NCBI RefSeq assembly: GCF_018388425.1
Contig: NZ_CP074406.1
Span: 372,001-436,000 of the forward strand
Direction of reading: 5' to 3'
DNA: 64,000 nt
From: Nocardioides faecalis
GTDB taxonomy: Bacteria; Actinomycetota; Actinomycetes; Propionibacteriales; Nocardioidaceae
Both the position numbers and the translations under genes were made by a program. The notes below the pieces were generated by a model. It was given only the letters and a program-made list of their open reading frames with translations. It was not told the DNA's origin and did not search any database. Within the stretch, counting starts at the first letter, position 1, and each line of letters opens with the position of its first letter. This document shows positions 25,803 to 36,804 of the stretch, in pieces.

Positions 25803-26738
25803 ATGTCCCACCCCTTCCGTGTGGGCGTGATCGGCGCTGGTCGCGTCGGATCCGTCCTCGCCGCCGGGCTGCGCTCCGCCGGCCACACCGTCGTCTCCGC
25901 CGCCGGCGAGTCGGACGCCTCCCGCTCCCGCGCCGCCGACCTGCTGCCCGGGGTCGTGCTGCGCAAGCCCTCCGACGTCGCCCGCGACGCCGAGCTGCTG
26001 CTGCTCACCGTCCCCGACGACATGCTGCCCAACGTGGTGCAGGTGCTGGCCGCCAGCGGCGCCCTGCACGCCGGACAGGTCGTGGCGCACACCTCCGGGC
26101 GGCACGGCCTGGCCGTGCTCGCCCCCGCCGCCGCGCTGGGCGCGCGGGTGATCGCCCTGCACCCCGCCATGACGTTCACCGGGACCGCCGTGGACCTCGA
26201 CCGGTTGCACGGCTGCGTGTTCGGCCTCACCGCCGGCCCCGAGGAGCGCGAGATCGCCCAGGGGCTGGTCGCCGACCTCGGCGGCACCGCCAACTGGGTG
26301 CCCGAGTCGATGCGCACGCTCTACCACGCAGGGCTGGCGCACGGTGCCAACCACCTGGTCACGCTGGTCAGCGAGGCGATGGGCCTGCTGGCCGCCGCCG
26401 GTGTGGACGACCCCGCCGGCACGCTGCGCCCGCTCCTCGACGCCGCGCTGGACAACGCGCTGGCGCACGGCGATGCCGCCCTGACCGGCCCCATCGTGCG
26501 TGGCGACGTGCAGACGGTGGCGGCCCACCTGGCCGACATCGCCGCCAACGCGCCCGACACGCTGCCGTCGTACGTCGCGATGGCGTGGGCCACCCTCGAC
26601 CGGGCGGTCACCGACGGCCGGCTGCTGCCGATCCGGGCGCACACGATGGCCGGCGTCCTCGCCGGGTACGACGAGAACCCGCACCTGGCCCGCGGCCACG
26701 CCGCGATGCGCACCCGCCTCGAGGCCGAGCAGGCATGA
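25803..26738 (+). CDS. Rossmann-fold / DUF2520 protein
   Basis: 311 residues. GVIGAGRVGSVLAAGLRSAG near the start is a dinucleotide-binding loop. A C-terminal helical DUF2520 domain (about 140-300) has HPAMTFTG at its front. The family sits just before panC in many actinobacteria. That context, plus resemblance to 6-phosphogluconate-dehydrogenase-fold reductases, suggests a reductase in or near pantoate supply, but this is unproven. ATG 25803 has GAAAGG upstream. The stop overlaps panC (ATGA). Confidence 0.88.
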   Translation: MSHPFRVGVIGAGRVGSVLAAGLRSAGHTVVSAAGESDASRSRAADLLPGVVLRKPSDVARDAELLLLTVPDDMLPNVVQVLAASGALHAGQVVAHTSGRHGLAVLAPAAALGARVIALHPAMTFTGTAVDLDRLHGCVFGLTAGPEEREIAQGLVADLGGTANWVPESMRTLYHAGLAHGANHLVTLVSEAMGLLAAAGVDDPAGTLRPLLDAALDNALAHGDAALTGPIVRGDVQTVAAHLADIAANAPDTLPSYVAMAWATLDRAVTDGRLLPIRAHTMAGVLAGYDENPHLARGHAAMRTRLEAEQA

Positions 26739-27685
26739 CCGACGCCGCCCAGCCCGCTGTCGCATGCAGCCGGGCGGACCTCGCGAGCCTGCTCACCGCG
26801 CTGCGCTCGCGTCCCGGTCCCGTCGTGCTGGTGCCCACCATGGGCGCCCTGCACGAGGGGCACGCCACGCTCATGCGCGCGGCCCGGCGGCGCGCCGGCG
26901 CCGACGGCTCGGTCGTGGTGTCCATCTTCGTCAACCCGCTGCAGTTCGGCCCCGACGAGGACCTGGACCGCTACCCGCGCACCCTGGAGGCCGACCTCGA
27001 GCTCACCGCCGCCGAGGGCGTCGACGTGGTGTTCGCCCCCAGCGTCGAGGAGATGTACCCCGACGGCGTGCCGCACCCCGGCAGCGCCTCCAACGCCGTC
27101 ACCGTCGACCCCGGCCCGATCGCCGGTCGCCTGGAGGGCGCCAGCCGGCCCGGCCACTTCCGTGGCGTGCTCACCGTGGTCGCCAAGCTGTTCGGCCTCG
27201 TGCGGCCCGACGCCGCCGTGTTCGGCGAGAAGGACTTCCAGCAGCTCGCCCTGATCCGTCGGATGGCCGAGGACCTGTGCCTGGGCGTGGAGGTGCTCGG
27301 CGCGCCCACCGACCGCGAGGGCGACGGCCTGGCCCGCTCCAGCCGCAACCGGTACCTCGACGACGAGCCCCGGCGGGCCGCGGTCGCGCTCAGCCGGGCC
27401 CTGTTCGCCGCCCGCGCCGCCGGCGCCGCCGACGGCCTCGCCGCCGCGCTGGCCGCGGGTCGTGAGGAGCTGGCGTGCACCGAGGGCGTCGAGGTCGACT
27501 ACTTCACCGTGCTCGGCCCCGGCCTGGACGAGCTCGACGCGGACCCCGCCCCCGGCACCCCGGCCCGGGCGCTGGTCGCGGCCCGGGTGGGCACCACCCG
27601 ACTGATCGACAACCTGGACCTGGTCCTGCGCGAACCTGCGGGCGCCACCGCCCGCTCCGAGAACACCGACGAGGGAGTCAGCTGA
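26735..27685 (+). CDS. panC: Pantothenate synthetase (PanC)
   Basis: 316 residues. It ligates pantoate to beta-alanine with ATP. Motifs: [13 protein letters not shown] (about residue 33), [23 protein letters not shown] and SSRNRYL. It is coupled to DUF2520 by ATGA and to panD by a one-base TGATG overlap. Length and motifs are normal. Confidence 0.97.
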   Translation: MTDAAQPAVACSRADLASLLTALRSRPGPVVLVPTMGALHEGHATLMRAARRRAGADGSVVVSIFVNPLQFGPDEDLDRYPRTLEADLELTAAEGVDVVFAPSVEEMYPDGVPHPGSASNAVTVDPGPIAGRLEGASRPGHFRGVLTVVAKLFGLVRPDAAVFGEKDFQQLALIRRMAEDLCLGVEVLGAPTDREGDGLARSSRNRYLDDEPRRAAVALSRALFAARAAGAADGLAAALAAGREELACTEGVEVDYFTVLGPGLDELDADPAPGTPARALVAARVGTTRLIDNLDLVLREPAGATARSENTDEGVS

Positions 27686-28104
27686 TGCTGCGCACGATGA
27701 TGACGAGCAAGATCCACCGCGCGACGGTGACCCAGGCCGACCTGCACTACGTGGGCTCGGTGACCGTGGACGAGGACCTCCTCGACGCCGCAGACCTGCT
27801 TCCGGGCGAGCTCGTGCACATCGTCGACATCACCAACGGCGCCCGGCTGGAGACCTACACGATCGCCGGCGAGCGCGGCAGCGGCGTGATCGGCATCAAC
27901 GGCGCCGCCGCCCGGCTCGTGCACCCCGGCGACCTGGTCATCCTCATCGGCTACGGCCAGATGAGCACCGAGGAGGCGCGCGAGCACCAGCCGCACGTCG
28001 TCTTCGTCGACGTCGACAACAAGATCCTGGCCACCGGGTTCGACCCGGCGGAGACCTTCGGCGACGCCTCGCTGTCCCGCGGCGACGTCACCGCGGGCCG
28101 CTGA
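27685..28104 (+). CDS. panD: Aspartate 1-decarboxylase (PanD)
   Basis: 139 residues. It makes beta-alanine for PanC. The self-cleavage site that forms the pyruvoyl group is Gly24-Ser25 in YVGSVTV. Other family parts are the catalytic Tyr in [15 protein letters not shown] and NGAAARL. The start overlaps the panC stop by one base. Confidence 0.97.
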   Translation: MLRTMMTSKIHRATVTQADLHYVGSVTVDEDLLDAADLLPGELVHIVDITNGARLETYTIAGERGSGVIGINGAAARLVHPGDLVILIGYGQMSTEEAREHQPHVVFVDVDNKILATGFDPAETFGDASLSRGDVTAGR

Positions 28105-28118
28105 GCCGGCCGCCGAAG

Positions 28119-28124
28119 TAGCCT
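28119..28124 (+). promoter_or_regulatory. -10 hexamer TAGCCT, leaderless start of nadB
   Basis: TAGCCT ends 6 bases before ATG 28131. This gives the NAD genes their own promoter behind panD. Confidence 0.5.
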
Positions 28125-28130
28125 GCAGGG

Positions 28131-29873
28131 ATGCCTGAGGGGTCTGAGGGAGTGCCCGCCGCCGTACGACGCCTTCCCGGTCGTCTCGTCGCGCCCGACC
28201 CCGGCTGGACCACCCGCGCCGACGTCGTCATCGTCGGCTCCGGGATCGCGGGGCTGACCGCGGCCCTGCGCCTGCGCGGGCAGGTCGACAAGGTCCTCGT
28301 GGTGACCAAGGCGGTGCTCAACGCCGGCTCCACCCAGTGGGCCCAAGGCGGCATCGCGGCGGCGCTCGGCCCCGGCGACACCCCGGCCGAGCACGAGGCG
28401 GACACCCTGGTCGCCGGAGCCGGTGCCTGCGACTCCGCCGCCGTGCGCGCGCTGGTCACCGAGGGGCCCGAGGCCGTGCGCGAGCTGATCGCGCTGGGCA
28501 CCAACTTCGACCACACCGACACCGGCGAGCTGTCGCTGACCCGCGAGGGCGGCCACCACCGGGACCGGATCGCGCACGCCGGCGGCGACGCCACCGGCGC
28601 GGAGATCCAGCGGGCGCTGATCGCGGCCGTCGAGGCCGCCCCCGACATCGAGGTGATCCAGCACGCGCTGGCCGTCGACCTGCTGCTCGGCGAGGACGAG
28701 GCGGGCGTCACCGGCGTGGCCGGGCTGACCCTGCACGTGATCGGCGAGGGCGAGCGCGACGGCGTCGGCGCCGTGCACTGCCGGGCCGTCGTGCTGGCCA
28801 GCGGCGGCCTGGGCCAGGTGTTCTCGCAGACCACCAACCCCGCCGTCGCCACCGGCGACGGCATGGCGCTCGCGCTGCGGGCCGGGGCGACGCTGCGGGA
28901 CCTGGAGTTCGTGCAGTTCCACCCCACGGTGATGTACCTGGGCCCCGGCTCCCGCGGCCAGCAGCCGCTCATCTCCGAGGCGGTGCGCGGGGAGGGCGCG
29001 TTCCTGGTGGACGGACTGCCCGAGGAGGGCGGCAGCCGGCTCATGCCGGGCGTGCACCCGCTGGCCGACCTGGCGCCGCGCGACGTCGTCGCCAAGGCGA
29101 TCATGAAGCGGATGCTGCAGACCGGCCGACCGCACATGTGGCTGGACGCCCGGCACCTCGGGCAGGCCTTCTGGGAGCGCCGGTTCCCCACGATCCTGGC
29201 CACCGCCCGCTCCCACGGCGTCGACCCGGTCACCCAGCTCATCCCGGTCGCCCCGGCCTGCCACTACGCCTCCGGCGGGGTGCGCACCGACCTGTTCGGC
29301 CGCACCGACGTGCCGGGCCTCTACGCCACCGGCGAGGTCGCCTGCTCCGGCGTGCACGGCGCCAACCGGCTCGCCTCCAACTCGCTGCTGGAGGGCCTGG
29401 TCTTCTCCCGGCGCATCGCCGACGTCCTGCCCGCCGAGCTGCCCGCCTGGCGCACTCCCGGCGAGGACCGTCGTACGCCCGGCCTGGTCGCCGGCGACGC
29501 GCGCCGCGAGGTGCAGGAGACGATGAGCGCCAAGGTCGGGGTGCTGCGCACCGCGCCGGGGCTGGCCGAGGCGACCGTCCTGCTCGACAAGCTCAGCGGC
29601 CACGACGCCGAGACCGTCGACCTGCGCGCCTGGGAGGCCACCAACCTGCTCACCATCAGCGCGGCGCTGGCCGACGCCGCCGCGCTGCGCGAGGAGACCC
29701 GCGGCTCGCACTGGCGCGAGGACTTCGGCGAGCGCGACGACGAGCAGTGGGCCGGCCACTTCGACGTGCGGATGCACGACGGCGTCACCACCGTCTCCTT
29801 CGCCCCGGAACCGCCCACCGACCTCGGGCTCGCCGACGAGCAGGACCAGCCCCAGCAGGGAGAGCACCCATGA
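28131..29873 (+). CDS. nadB: L-aspartate oxidase (NadB)
   Basis: 580 residues. This FAD enzyme oxidises aspartate to iminoaspartate for quinolinate synthesis. FAD loop VIVGSGIAGLTAAL near residue 31; GSTQWAQGGIAAAL; HPTVMYLG; and GANRLASNSLLEGLVFSRR near 410. No nadA is seen next to it, so quinolinate synthase must lie elsewhere. It overlaps nadC by ATGA. Confidence 0.96.
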   Translation: MPEGSEGVPAAVRRLPGRLVAPDPGWTTRADVVIVGSGIAGLTAALRLRGQVDKVLVVTKAVLNAGSTQWAQGGIAAALGPGDTPAEHEADTLVAGAGACDSAAVRALVTEGPEAVRELIALGTNFDHTDTGELSLTREGGHHRDRIAHAGGDATGAEIQRALIAAVEAAPDIEVIQHALAVDLLLGEDEAGVTGVAGLTLHVIGEGERDGVGAVHCRAVVLASGGLGQVFSQTTNPAVATGDGMALALRAGATLRDLEFVQFHPTVMYLGPGSRGQQPLISEAVRGEGAFLVDGLPEEGGSRLMPGVHPLADLAPRDVVAKAIMKRMLQTGRPHMWLDARHLGQAFWERRFPTILATARSHGVDPVTQLIPVAPACHYASGGVRTDLFGRTDVPGLYATGEVACSGVHGANRLASNSLLEGLVFSRRIADVLPAELPAWRTPGEDRRTPGLVAGDARREVQETMSAKVGVLRTAPGLAEATVLLDKLSGHDAETVDLRAWEATNLLTISAALADAAALREETRGSHWREDFGERDDEQWAGHFDVRMHDGVTTVSFAPEPPTDLGLADEQDQPQQGEHP

Positions 29874-30784
29874 TCGCCCGGACGCCGTACGACGACCTGC
29901 CGGCCGCGCTGGTCGCCGAGATCGCCGACGCGGGGCTGGACCCGCGCGCGGTCCACACCCACGTGGCGCTGGCCTTCGAGGAGGACCTGCCCGGTGGCGT
30001 CGACGACGTCACCAGCGCGGCGGTGGGCGACATGGGCCGCGCGGTGGCCGACTTCGCTGCCCGGGAGACCGGCGTGGTGGCGGGCCTGGCGATCGCGGAG
30101 CTCGCGTTCGTCTACGCCCTCGGCGACACCGTCGAGATCACCGGCCGGGTGCCCGACGGCACGCGGGTCGACCCGGGCGACGTCGTGCTCACCGTGGCCG
30201 GGCCGGTGCAGGGCGTGCTCACCGCCGAGCGGACCGCGCTCAACTTCGCCTCCCACCTGTCCGGGGTCGCCACCGCCACCTCGCGGTGGGTGGACGCGCT
30301 GGCCGGCACCCGCGCGAAGGTGCTCGACACCCGCAAGACGCTGCCCGGCTGGCGGGCGCTGCAGAAGTACGCGGTGCGCTGCGGCGGCGGCGTCAACCAC
30401 CGGTTCAGCCTCGTCGACCGGGCGATGGTCAAGGACAACCACGCCGTCGCCGCCGGGGGAGTGGTGGAGGCCTACCGCGCCGTCGTCGCGGCGAACCCGG
30501 GCCTGCGGGTCGAGGTCGAGGTCCAGGACCTCGACGAGCTGCGGGCCGTGCTCGCCGCCGGCTGCACCGAGGTGCTGCTCGACAACATGTCCACCGCAGA
30601 CATGGCCGAGGCGGTGCGGATCAACGCCGCGGCCGGGGGCCACGCGGTGCTGGAGGCCTCCGGCGGGCTCACCCTGGCACGGGCCCGAGAGGTCGCCGAG
30701 ACCGGCGTCGACTTCATCTCCGTCGGTGCGCTGACGCACTCGGTGACGGTGTTCGACCTCGGGCTGGACTTCAGGACGGAGTAG
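29870..30784 (+). CDS. nadC: Nicotinate-nucleotide pyrophosphorylase (NadC)
   Basis: 304 residues. It converts quinolinate and PRPP to nicotinate mononucleotide. Motifs: ERTALNFASHLSGVAT, DTRKTLPGWRALQKYAV, GGGVNHRFSL and MVKDNH, with the barrel end SVGALTHSV. It is coupled to nadB and followed two bases later by coaX. Confidence 0.97.
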   Translation: MIARTPYDDLPAALVAEIADAGLDPRAVHTHVALAFEEDLPGGVDDVTSAAVGDMGRAVADFAARETGVVAGLAIAELAFVYALGDTVEITGRVPDGTRVDPGDVVLTVAGPVQGVLTAERTALNFASHLSGVATATSRWVDALAGTRAKVLDTRKTLPGWRALQKYAVRCGGGVNHRFSLVDRAMVKDNHAVAAGGVVEAYRAVVAANPGLRVEVEVQDLDELRAVLAAGCTEVLLDNMSTADMAEAVRINAAAGGHAVLEASGGLTLARAREVAETGVDFISVGALTHSVTVFDLGLDFRTE

Positions 30785-30786
30785 CC

Positions 30787-31563
30787 GTGGCCCTGCTCGC
30801 CGCCGACATCGGCAACGCCCACACCGTCCTCGGACTGCTCTTCGAGGGCGAGGTCCTGGCGAGCTGGCGGGTCTCCACCGACGAGCGGCGCACCCCGGAC
30901 GAGTGGGCCGTGGTCATCCGGGGCCTGCTCGAGGAGCGGGCCAGCGACGTCGACGGGCTGGCGGTGTGCGCCACCGTGCCGTCGGTGCTGAATGCGTGGC
31001 GCGAGATGTGCGCCGTGCATTTCGCCGACCTGCCGCGGGTGATTGTCGAGCCCGGAATCCGCACCGGGGTGCCGATCCTGGTCGACAATCCGCGCGAGGT
31101 CGGCTCGGACCGGATCGTGAATGCGGTGGCCGCAGCGGCGGCGTGCTCGGGGCCGGCGGTCGTGGTCGACTTCGGTGGCACCGCGACCACCTACGACGTC
31201 ATCGACGCCCAGGGCCGCTATGTCGGCGGGGCGATCACCCCGGGACTGGAGAATTCCCTGGAGGCGCTGAGCCGCGGCGGTGCCCAGCTGCGCATGGTGG
31301 AGCTGGTGCGCCCCCGCGGAGTGATCGGCAAGAACACCGTCGAGGCGCTGCAGTCGGGCATGGTCTTCGGCGTCGCCAGCCAGGTCGAGGGCATGGTGGC
31401 GCGGATCGTGGAGTCGTTGGGCTGCGACGTCGCCGACGTCGAGGTGATCGCCACCGGATATCTCGCCCGCCTCGTGTACGACGAGTGCCGCTGCTTCACC
31501 CTGCACGATCCCGCGCTGACACTGCGCGGGCTGGAGATGGTCTTCACGCGCAATCAGCGCTGA
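30787..31563 (+). CDS. coaX: Type III pantothenate kinase (CoaX)
   Basis: 258 residues from GTG 30787, two bases after the nadC stop. It phosphorylates pantothenate, the first committed CoA step, so it uses the product of panC and panD upstream. Motifs: ADIGNAHTVLGL (phosphate loop), NPREVGSDRI, VVVDFGGTATTYDV and AITPGLENSLEALS. Base use shifts here: A/T-ending codons such as AAT, ATT and CAT become more frequent from about 30980, continuing into the AT-rich gap before lsr2. Confidence 0.95.
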   Translation: MALLAADIGNAHTVLGLLFEGEVLASWRVSTDERRTPDEWAVVIRGLLEERASDVDGLAVCATVPSVLNAWREMCAVHFADLPRVIVEPGIRTGVPILVDNPREVGSDRIVNAVAAAAACSGPAVVVDFGGTATTYDVIDAQGRYVGGAITPGLENSLEALSRGGAQLRMVELVRPRGVIGKNTVEALQSGMVFGVASQVEGMVARIVESLGCDVADVEVIATGYLARLVYDECRCFTLHDPALTLRGLEMVFTRNQR

Positions 31564-31756
31564 AAAGGGACCGTTCACCAACCTGAATCGGGCGAATCGC
31601 GTCGATAATCGCGCTCGCATTTGCGGAAAAGCTGTCCGATGAGGTGCAATATTCGTTATCCGCCCGATATCAGGTGCTGGCTCGGGGCGTGCCCTGATAT
31701 CGGGGCCGCGGTATTCACCGTCGCGGTCGCAGACTCCTTAAGGAAGGCCAAGAGCA
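31564..31756. promoter_or_regulatory. AT-rich lsr2 promoter region
   Basis: This 193-base gap is clearly less GC-rich than its surroundings. It has runs such as GATAATCGC and GCAATATTCG, the twin inverted repeat at 31663-31704, and AAGGAAGG at 31740-31747 as ribosome site. AT-rich DNA is what Lsr2 binds, so autoregulation is plausible. Confidence 0.55.
31663..31704. promoter_or_regulatory. Perfect 12-bp inverted repeat, operator-like
   Basis: CCCGATATCAGG (31663-31674) and CCTGATATCGGG (31693-31704) are exact reverse complements. Each arm contains the palindrome GATATC. The arm centres are 30 bases apart, close to three helical turns, so two dimers would bind the same face. It lies 53 bases before the lsr2 start. 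Confidence 0.6.
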
Positions 31757-32089
31757 ATGGCGCAGAAGGTCAACATCATCCTCGTCGACGACATCGACGG
31801 CAGCGAGGCGACGCAGACGGTCTCCTTCGGCGTCGACGGCGCCAATTACGAGATCGACCTGAACGACGACAACGCGGAGAAGCTGCGTGAGGCGCTCGCG
31901 ACGTACGTCGGGCACGCCCGCAAGGTCGGCCGCAGCGGCGGCGGCGCGAAGCGCGCGAAGTCCGGCGGCGACGCCGGCGGCCCGTCCGCCAAGGACGTGC
32001 GCGAGTGGGCGCGCGCCAACGGCTTCGAGGTGCCCGACCGCGGCCGCATCCCCGCCGACGTGCGCGAGGCCTACGACAAGGCCAACTGA
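31757..32089 (+). CDS. lsr2: Nucleoid-associated protein Lsr2
   Basis: 110 residues. Lsr2 bridges DNA and silences AT-rich, often acquired genes in actinobacteria. The N-terminal dimerisation part (MAQKVNIILVDDIDG to about residue 58) and a basic linker are followed by the C-terminal DNA-binding part. There, Arg-Gly-Arg at 95-97 inserts into the minor groove of AT-rich DNA. AAGGAAGG lies upstream. coaX precedes it; the lysS often found between coaX and lsr2 is absent here. It ends in a strong hairpin. Confidence 0.97.
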   Translation: MAQKVNIILVDDIDGSEATQTVSFGVDGANYEIDLNDDNAEKLREALATYVGHARKVGRSGGGAKRAKSGGDAGGPSAKDVREWARANGFEVPDRGRIPADVREAYDKAN

Positions 32090-32120
32090 GCAGACCCGGA
32101 CCAGGTCCGGACCCGCTGAC

Positions 32121-32160
32121 GAGCCGTGCCCTCTCCCGCTCGGGGGAGGGCACGGCTCGT
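32121..32160 (+). terminator. Hairpin terminator after lsr2
   Basis: GAGCCGTGCCCTC (32121-32133) pairs exactly with GAGGGCACGGCTC (32146-32158), and further C/G pairs extend the stem inward. Only a short GTTCC follows, so it is a strong stem without a real T-run. Confidence 0.75.
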
Positions 32161-32202
32161 TCCGTCGGGGGTGGTGGCCCGGCACCACCTGAGCCGCCCG
32201 TT

Positions 32203-32213
32203 CGCTGACAGCG
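32203..32213. promoter_or_regulatory. ClgR-box-like palindrome upstream of clpC
   Basis: CGCTGACAGCG matches the core pattern CGCYNANRGCG remembered for ClgR, an activator of clp genes in actinobacteria. The flanking bases fit less well. It lies 90 bases before clpC and about 30 before a possible -10, TAGGCT (32244-32249). Confidence 0.5.
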
Positions 32214-32302
32214 GACGGAAACGAGTGGCTGTGATGGAACGCGTAGGCTGTCGGCGGGGTTGTATCCCATGAACAACCTTGTGACGTGTGAGGAGCGTGC
32301 TG

Positions 32303-34846
<2,544 letters not shown>

Positions 34847-34862
34847 CGTCGTCCTGCACTGA

Positions 34863-34904
34863 CCGGGACCCGGTCCGCCTCGGCGGGCCGGGTCCCGGCG
34901 TTTT
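34863..34904 (+). terminator. Rho-independent terminator after clpC
   Basis: CCGGGACCCGG (34863-34873) pairs perfectly with CCGGGTCCCGG (34888-34898), followed by CGTTTT. It lies between convergent clpC and mutY. Confidence 0.9.
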
Positions 34905-34937
34905 CGCCCAGGTCCGCCCCGGTGCCGCTCGGGTGGC

Positions 34938-35852
34938 TCAGGGCAGGGCGTAGCGGCCCTCGTCGGTGAGCACCGCCAGGCCGTCGGCCAGCAGCGAGGC
35001 CAGCGCCCGCTCGCGCTGCACGTCGTCGTCCCACACGACGTCGAGGCGGGCCTTGTCGACCGAGCCCTCGGTCTCGCGCAGCACGGCCAGCAACCGGCCC
35101 CGGCACTGCCGGTCGGTGCCGGCGTAGGTCTGCACCCGCCGCGGCGGGCCGTCGTACGACGGCGCGCCGGCCAGCTGCCAGGCGCAGGCGTCGCGCACGG
35201 GGCACTGCTCGCAGCGGGGTCGTTCCGCGACGCAGACCAGGGCGCCGAGCTCCATCACGGCCACCGACCAGGTCGCGGCCGTCGGCGGGTCCGCCGGCAG
35301 CAGGGCGGCGCCGAGGTCCCGCTCGGCGCGGGTCAGGCTGCGCGGGGGCAGCTCGGTGCCAGTGACGGTGCGGGCCAGCACCCGGCGCACGTTGGTGTCC
35401 AGCACGACCTGGCGCTGGCCGAACGCGAAGGCCGCGACGGCGGCGGCGGTGTACTCGCCGACCCCGGGCAGGGCGAGCAGCGCGGCGTGGTCGGCCGGCA
35501 CCTCACCGCCGTGCTCGGTGGTGATCGCCACGGCCGCCGCGTGCAGCCGCAGCGCGCGGCGCGGGTAGCCGAGCCGGCCCCACGCGCGCACCGCCTCCCC
35601 GGAGGGCTCGGCGGCCAGCGCCGCCGGGGTGGGCCAGCGCTGCAGCCACGCCTCGTGCACCGCCAGCACCCGCGAGACCGGGGTCTGCTGCAGCATCAGC
35701 TCGCTGACCAGCACCGACCACGGCGTGGCCTCGGGCCGGCGCCAGGGCAGGTCGCGGGCGTGCTCGTCGTACCAGTCGAGGATCGGGGCCACCAGGTCCC
35801 GCTGGACGTCCTGCTCGGGCGTGGGCAGGGGCGCTCGGGTGCTCGTCGTCAT
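34938..35852 (-). CDS. mutY: A/G-specific adenine glycosylase (MutY)
   Basis: 304 residues. It removes adenine mispaired with 8-oxoguanine or G. The catalytic region has the opening LMLQQTPVSRV, helix-hairpin-helix LPGVGEYTAAAV and VVLDTNVRRV with the catalytic Asp. The 4Fe-4S cluster cysteines are C-x6-C-x2-C-x5-C in CVAERPRCEQCPVRDAC. The NUDIX-like C-terminal domain of longer MutY proteins is missing, which is usual for actinobacteria. It neighbours disA and radA, a genome-maintenance group also seen near clpC in mycobacteria. Confidence 0.95.
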   Translation of the reverse strand: MTTSTRAPLPTPEQDVQRDLVAPILDWYDEHARDLPWRRPEATPWSVLVSELMLQQTPVSRVLAVHEAWLQRWPTPAALAAEPSGEAVRAWGRLGYPRRALRLHAAAVAITTEHGGEVPADHAALLALPGVGEYTAAAVAAFAFGQRQVVLDTNVRRVLARTVTGTELPPRSLTRAERDLGAALLPADPPTAATWSVAVMELGALVCVAERPRCEQCPVRDACAWQLAGAPSYDGPPRRVQTYAGTDRQCRGRLLAVLRETEGSVDKARLDVVWDDDVQRERALASLLADGLAVLTDEGRYALP

Positions 35853-35916
35853 CGCCCGCCCATTGTGACTTCGACCGCCCTCGGCGGGGCAGCCGGGATC
35901 GGCGATCCGGCGTGGC

Positions 35917-35922
35917 TAGCGT
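35917..35922 (+). promoter_or_regulatory. -10 hexamer TAGCGT, leaderless start
   Basis: TAGCGT ends 7 bases before ATG 35930, in the 77-base gap divergent from mutY. Confidence 0.45.
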
Positions 35923-35929
35923 CGGCCCC

Positions 35930-36766
35930 ATGTCGTCGAAGTCCCAGCGCCGACCCGGCGCAGGCCGAACCCAGGGCTCGAGCGGTGACCGGGGCCGGCT
36001 GCGGACGACCCGCGGCCCGCTGCCGCCCGGCGTCTACTGGCGTCGCCGCGCCTTCGTGCTCGGCGTGGCCTTCTCCCTCGTCTTCGTGATCGCCCGCTGG
36101 CTGACCGCCGGCTCGGACGGCTCGGACGACGGCCGCTCGGTGGCCGTGGAGCAGGCCGGTGCCCGCGTCTCCGCCACCGGCACCGTGACCGCGGGTCAGA
36201 CAGAGGCCGCGGCCGGTGAGGGGAGTCCCGGAGCGACCGGCGCGGACGCCTCCGCGTCGCCCACCGCCCCGGTCACGCCGACCCTGGCCGCGCCGCAGGG
36301 CGAGTGCGACCCCGCCGACATCGTGGTCACCCCCGCGGTCGCCAAGGGCGCCGAGGCCGGTCACGACGTCGCCCTCACGCTGTCCCTGCAGACGCAGCGG
36401 AGCGAGGCCTGCACCTGGAAGGTCACCTCGAAGACCGTCGTGGTGCGGGTCGCCCGCCCCGGCGGCAAGGCGCTGTGGACCACCCTGCAGTGCGGCCGGG
36501 TGGTGCCGCGGCAGTCGGTGGTGCTGCGCAACGCCGTGGCCACTGAGGTCGCGCTGACCTGGAACGCGCGCAAGTCCGACGCCCGGTGCAGCAAGCGCAC
36601 GGACTGGTTGCTGCCCGGCGACTACACGATCGCGGCCGCGGCGCTGGGCGGCGAGCCCACCGAGACCGAGTTCGCCCTGGCCAAGCCGGCGCCGCGCACG
36701 GTCACGGTGACCGAGAAGCCCCGCAACACCGAGAAGACGAAGAAGCCCAAGAAGCCGGTCAACTGA
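35930..36766 (+). CDS. Membrane-anchored secreted-domain protein, unknown function
   Basis: 278 residues. A basic 40-residue N-terminus, one membrane helix (RAFVLGVAFSLVFVIARWL, about 43-61), a Gly/Ala/Ser/Thr-rich linker, and an outer domain from about residue 122 with Cys residues in GECDP, EACTW, QCGRV and ARCSK, plausibly two disulfides. A Lys/Thr-rich tail ends it. The outer domain has the look of small beta-sandwich domains in actinobacterial lipoproteins, but I cannot name a family. It is divergent from mutY and convergent with disA. Confidence 0.75.
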   Translation: MSSKSQRRPGAGRTQGSSGDRGRLRTTRGPLPPGVYWRRRAFVLGVAFSLVFVIARWLTAGSDGSDDGRSVAVEQAGARVSATGTVTAGQTEAAAGEGSPGATGADASASPTAPVTPTLAAPQGECDPADIVVTPAVAKGAEAGHDVALTLSLQTQRSEACTWKVTSKTVVVRVARPGGKALWTTLQCGRVVPRQSVVLRNAVATEVALTWNARKSDARCSKRTDWLLPGDYTIAAAALGGEPTETEFALAKPAPRTVTVTEKPRNTEKTKKPKKPVN

Positions 36767-36797
36767 CGCCCAGGGCGCCCAGGGCGCCCAGGGCGCC
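36767..36797. repeat. 9-bp tandem repeat between convergent genes
   Basis: Unit CGCCCAGGG occurs 3.4 times in a row. Each junction forms GGGCGCCC, so the array can fold on both strands. It starts right after the stop of the membrane protein and ends 7 bases before the disA stop. Confidence 0.8.
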
Positions 36798-36804
36798 GGG
36801 GCGC

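Noticed and set aside
31654-31662. DnaA-box-like TTATCCGCC before lsr2
   Set aside because: A single inexact box without a cluster or dnaA/dnaN neighbours does not indicate an origin.
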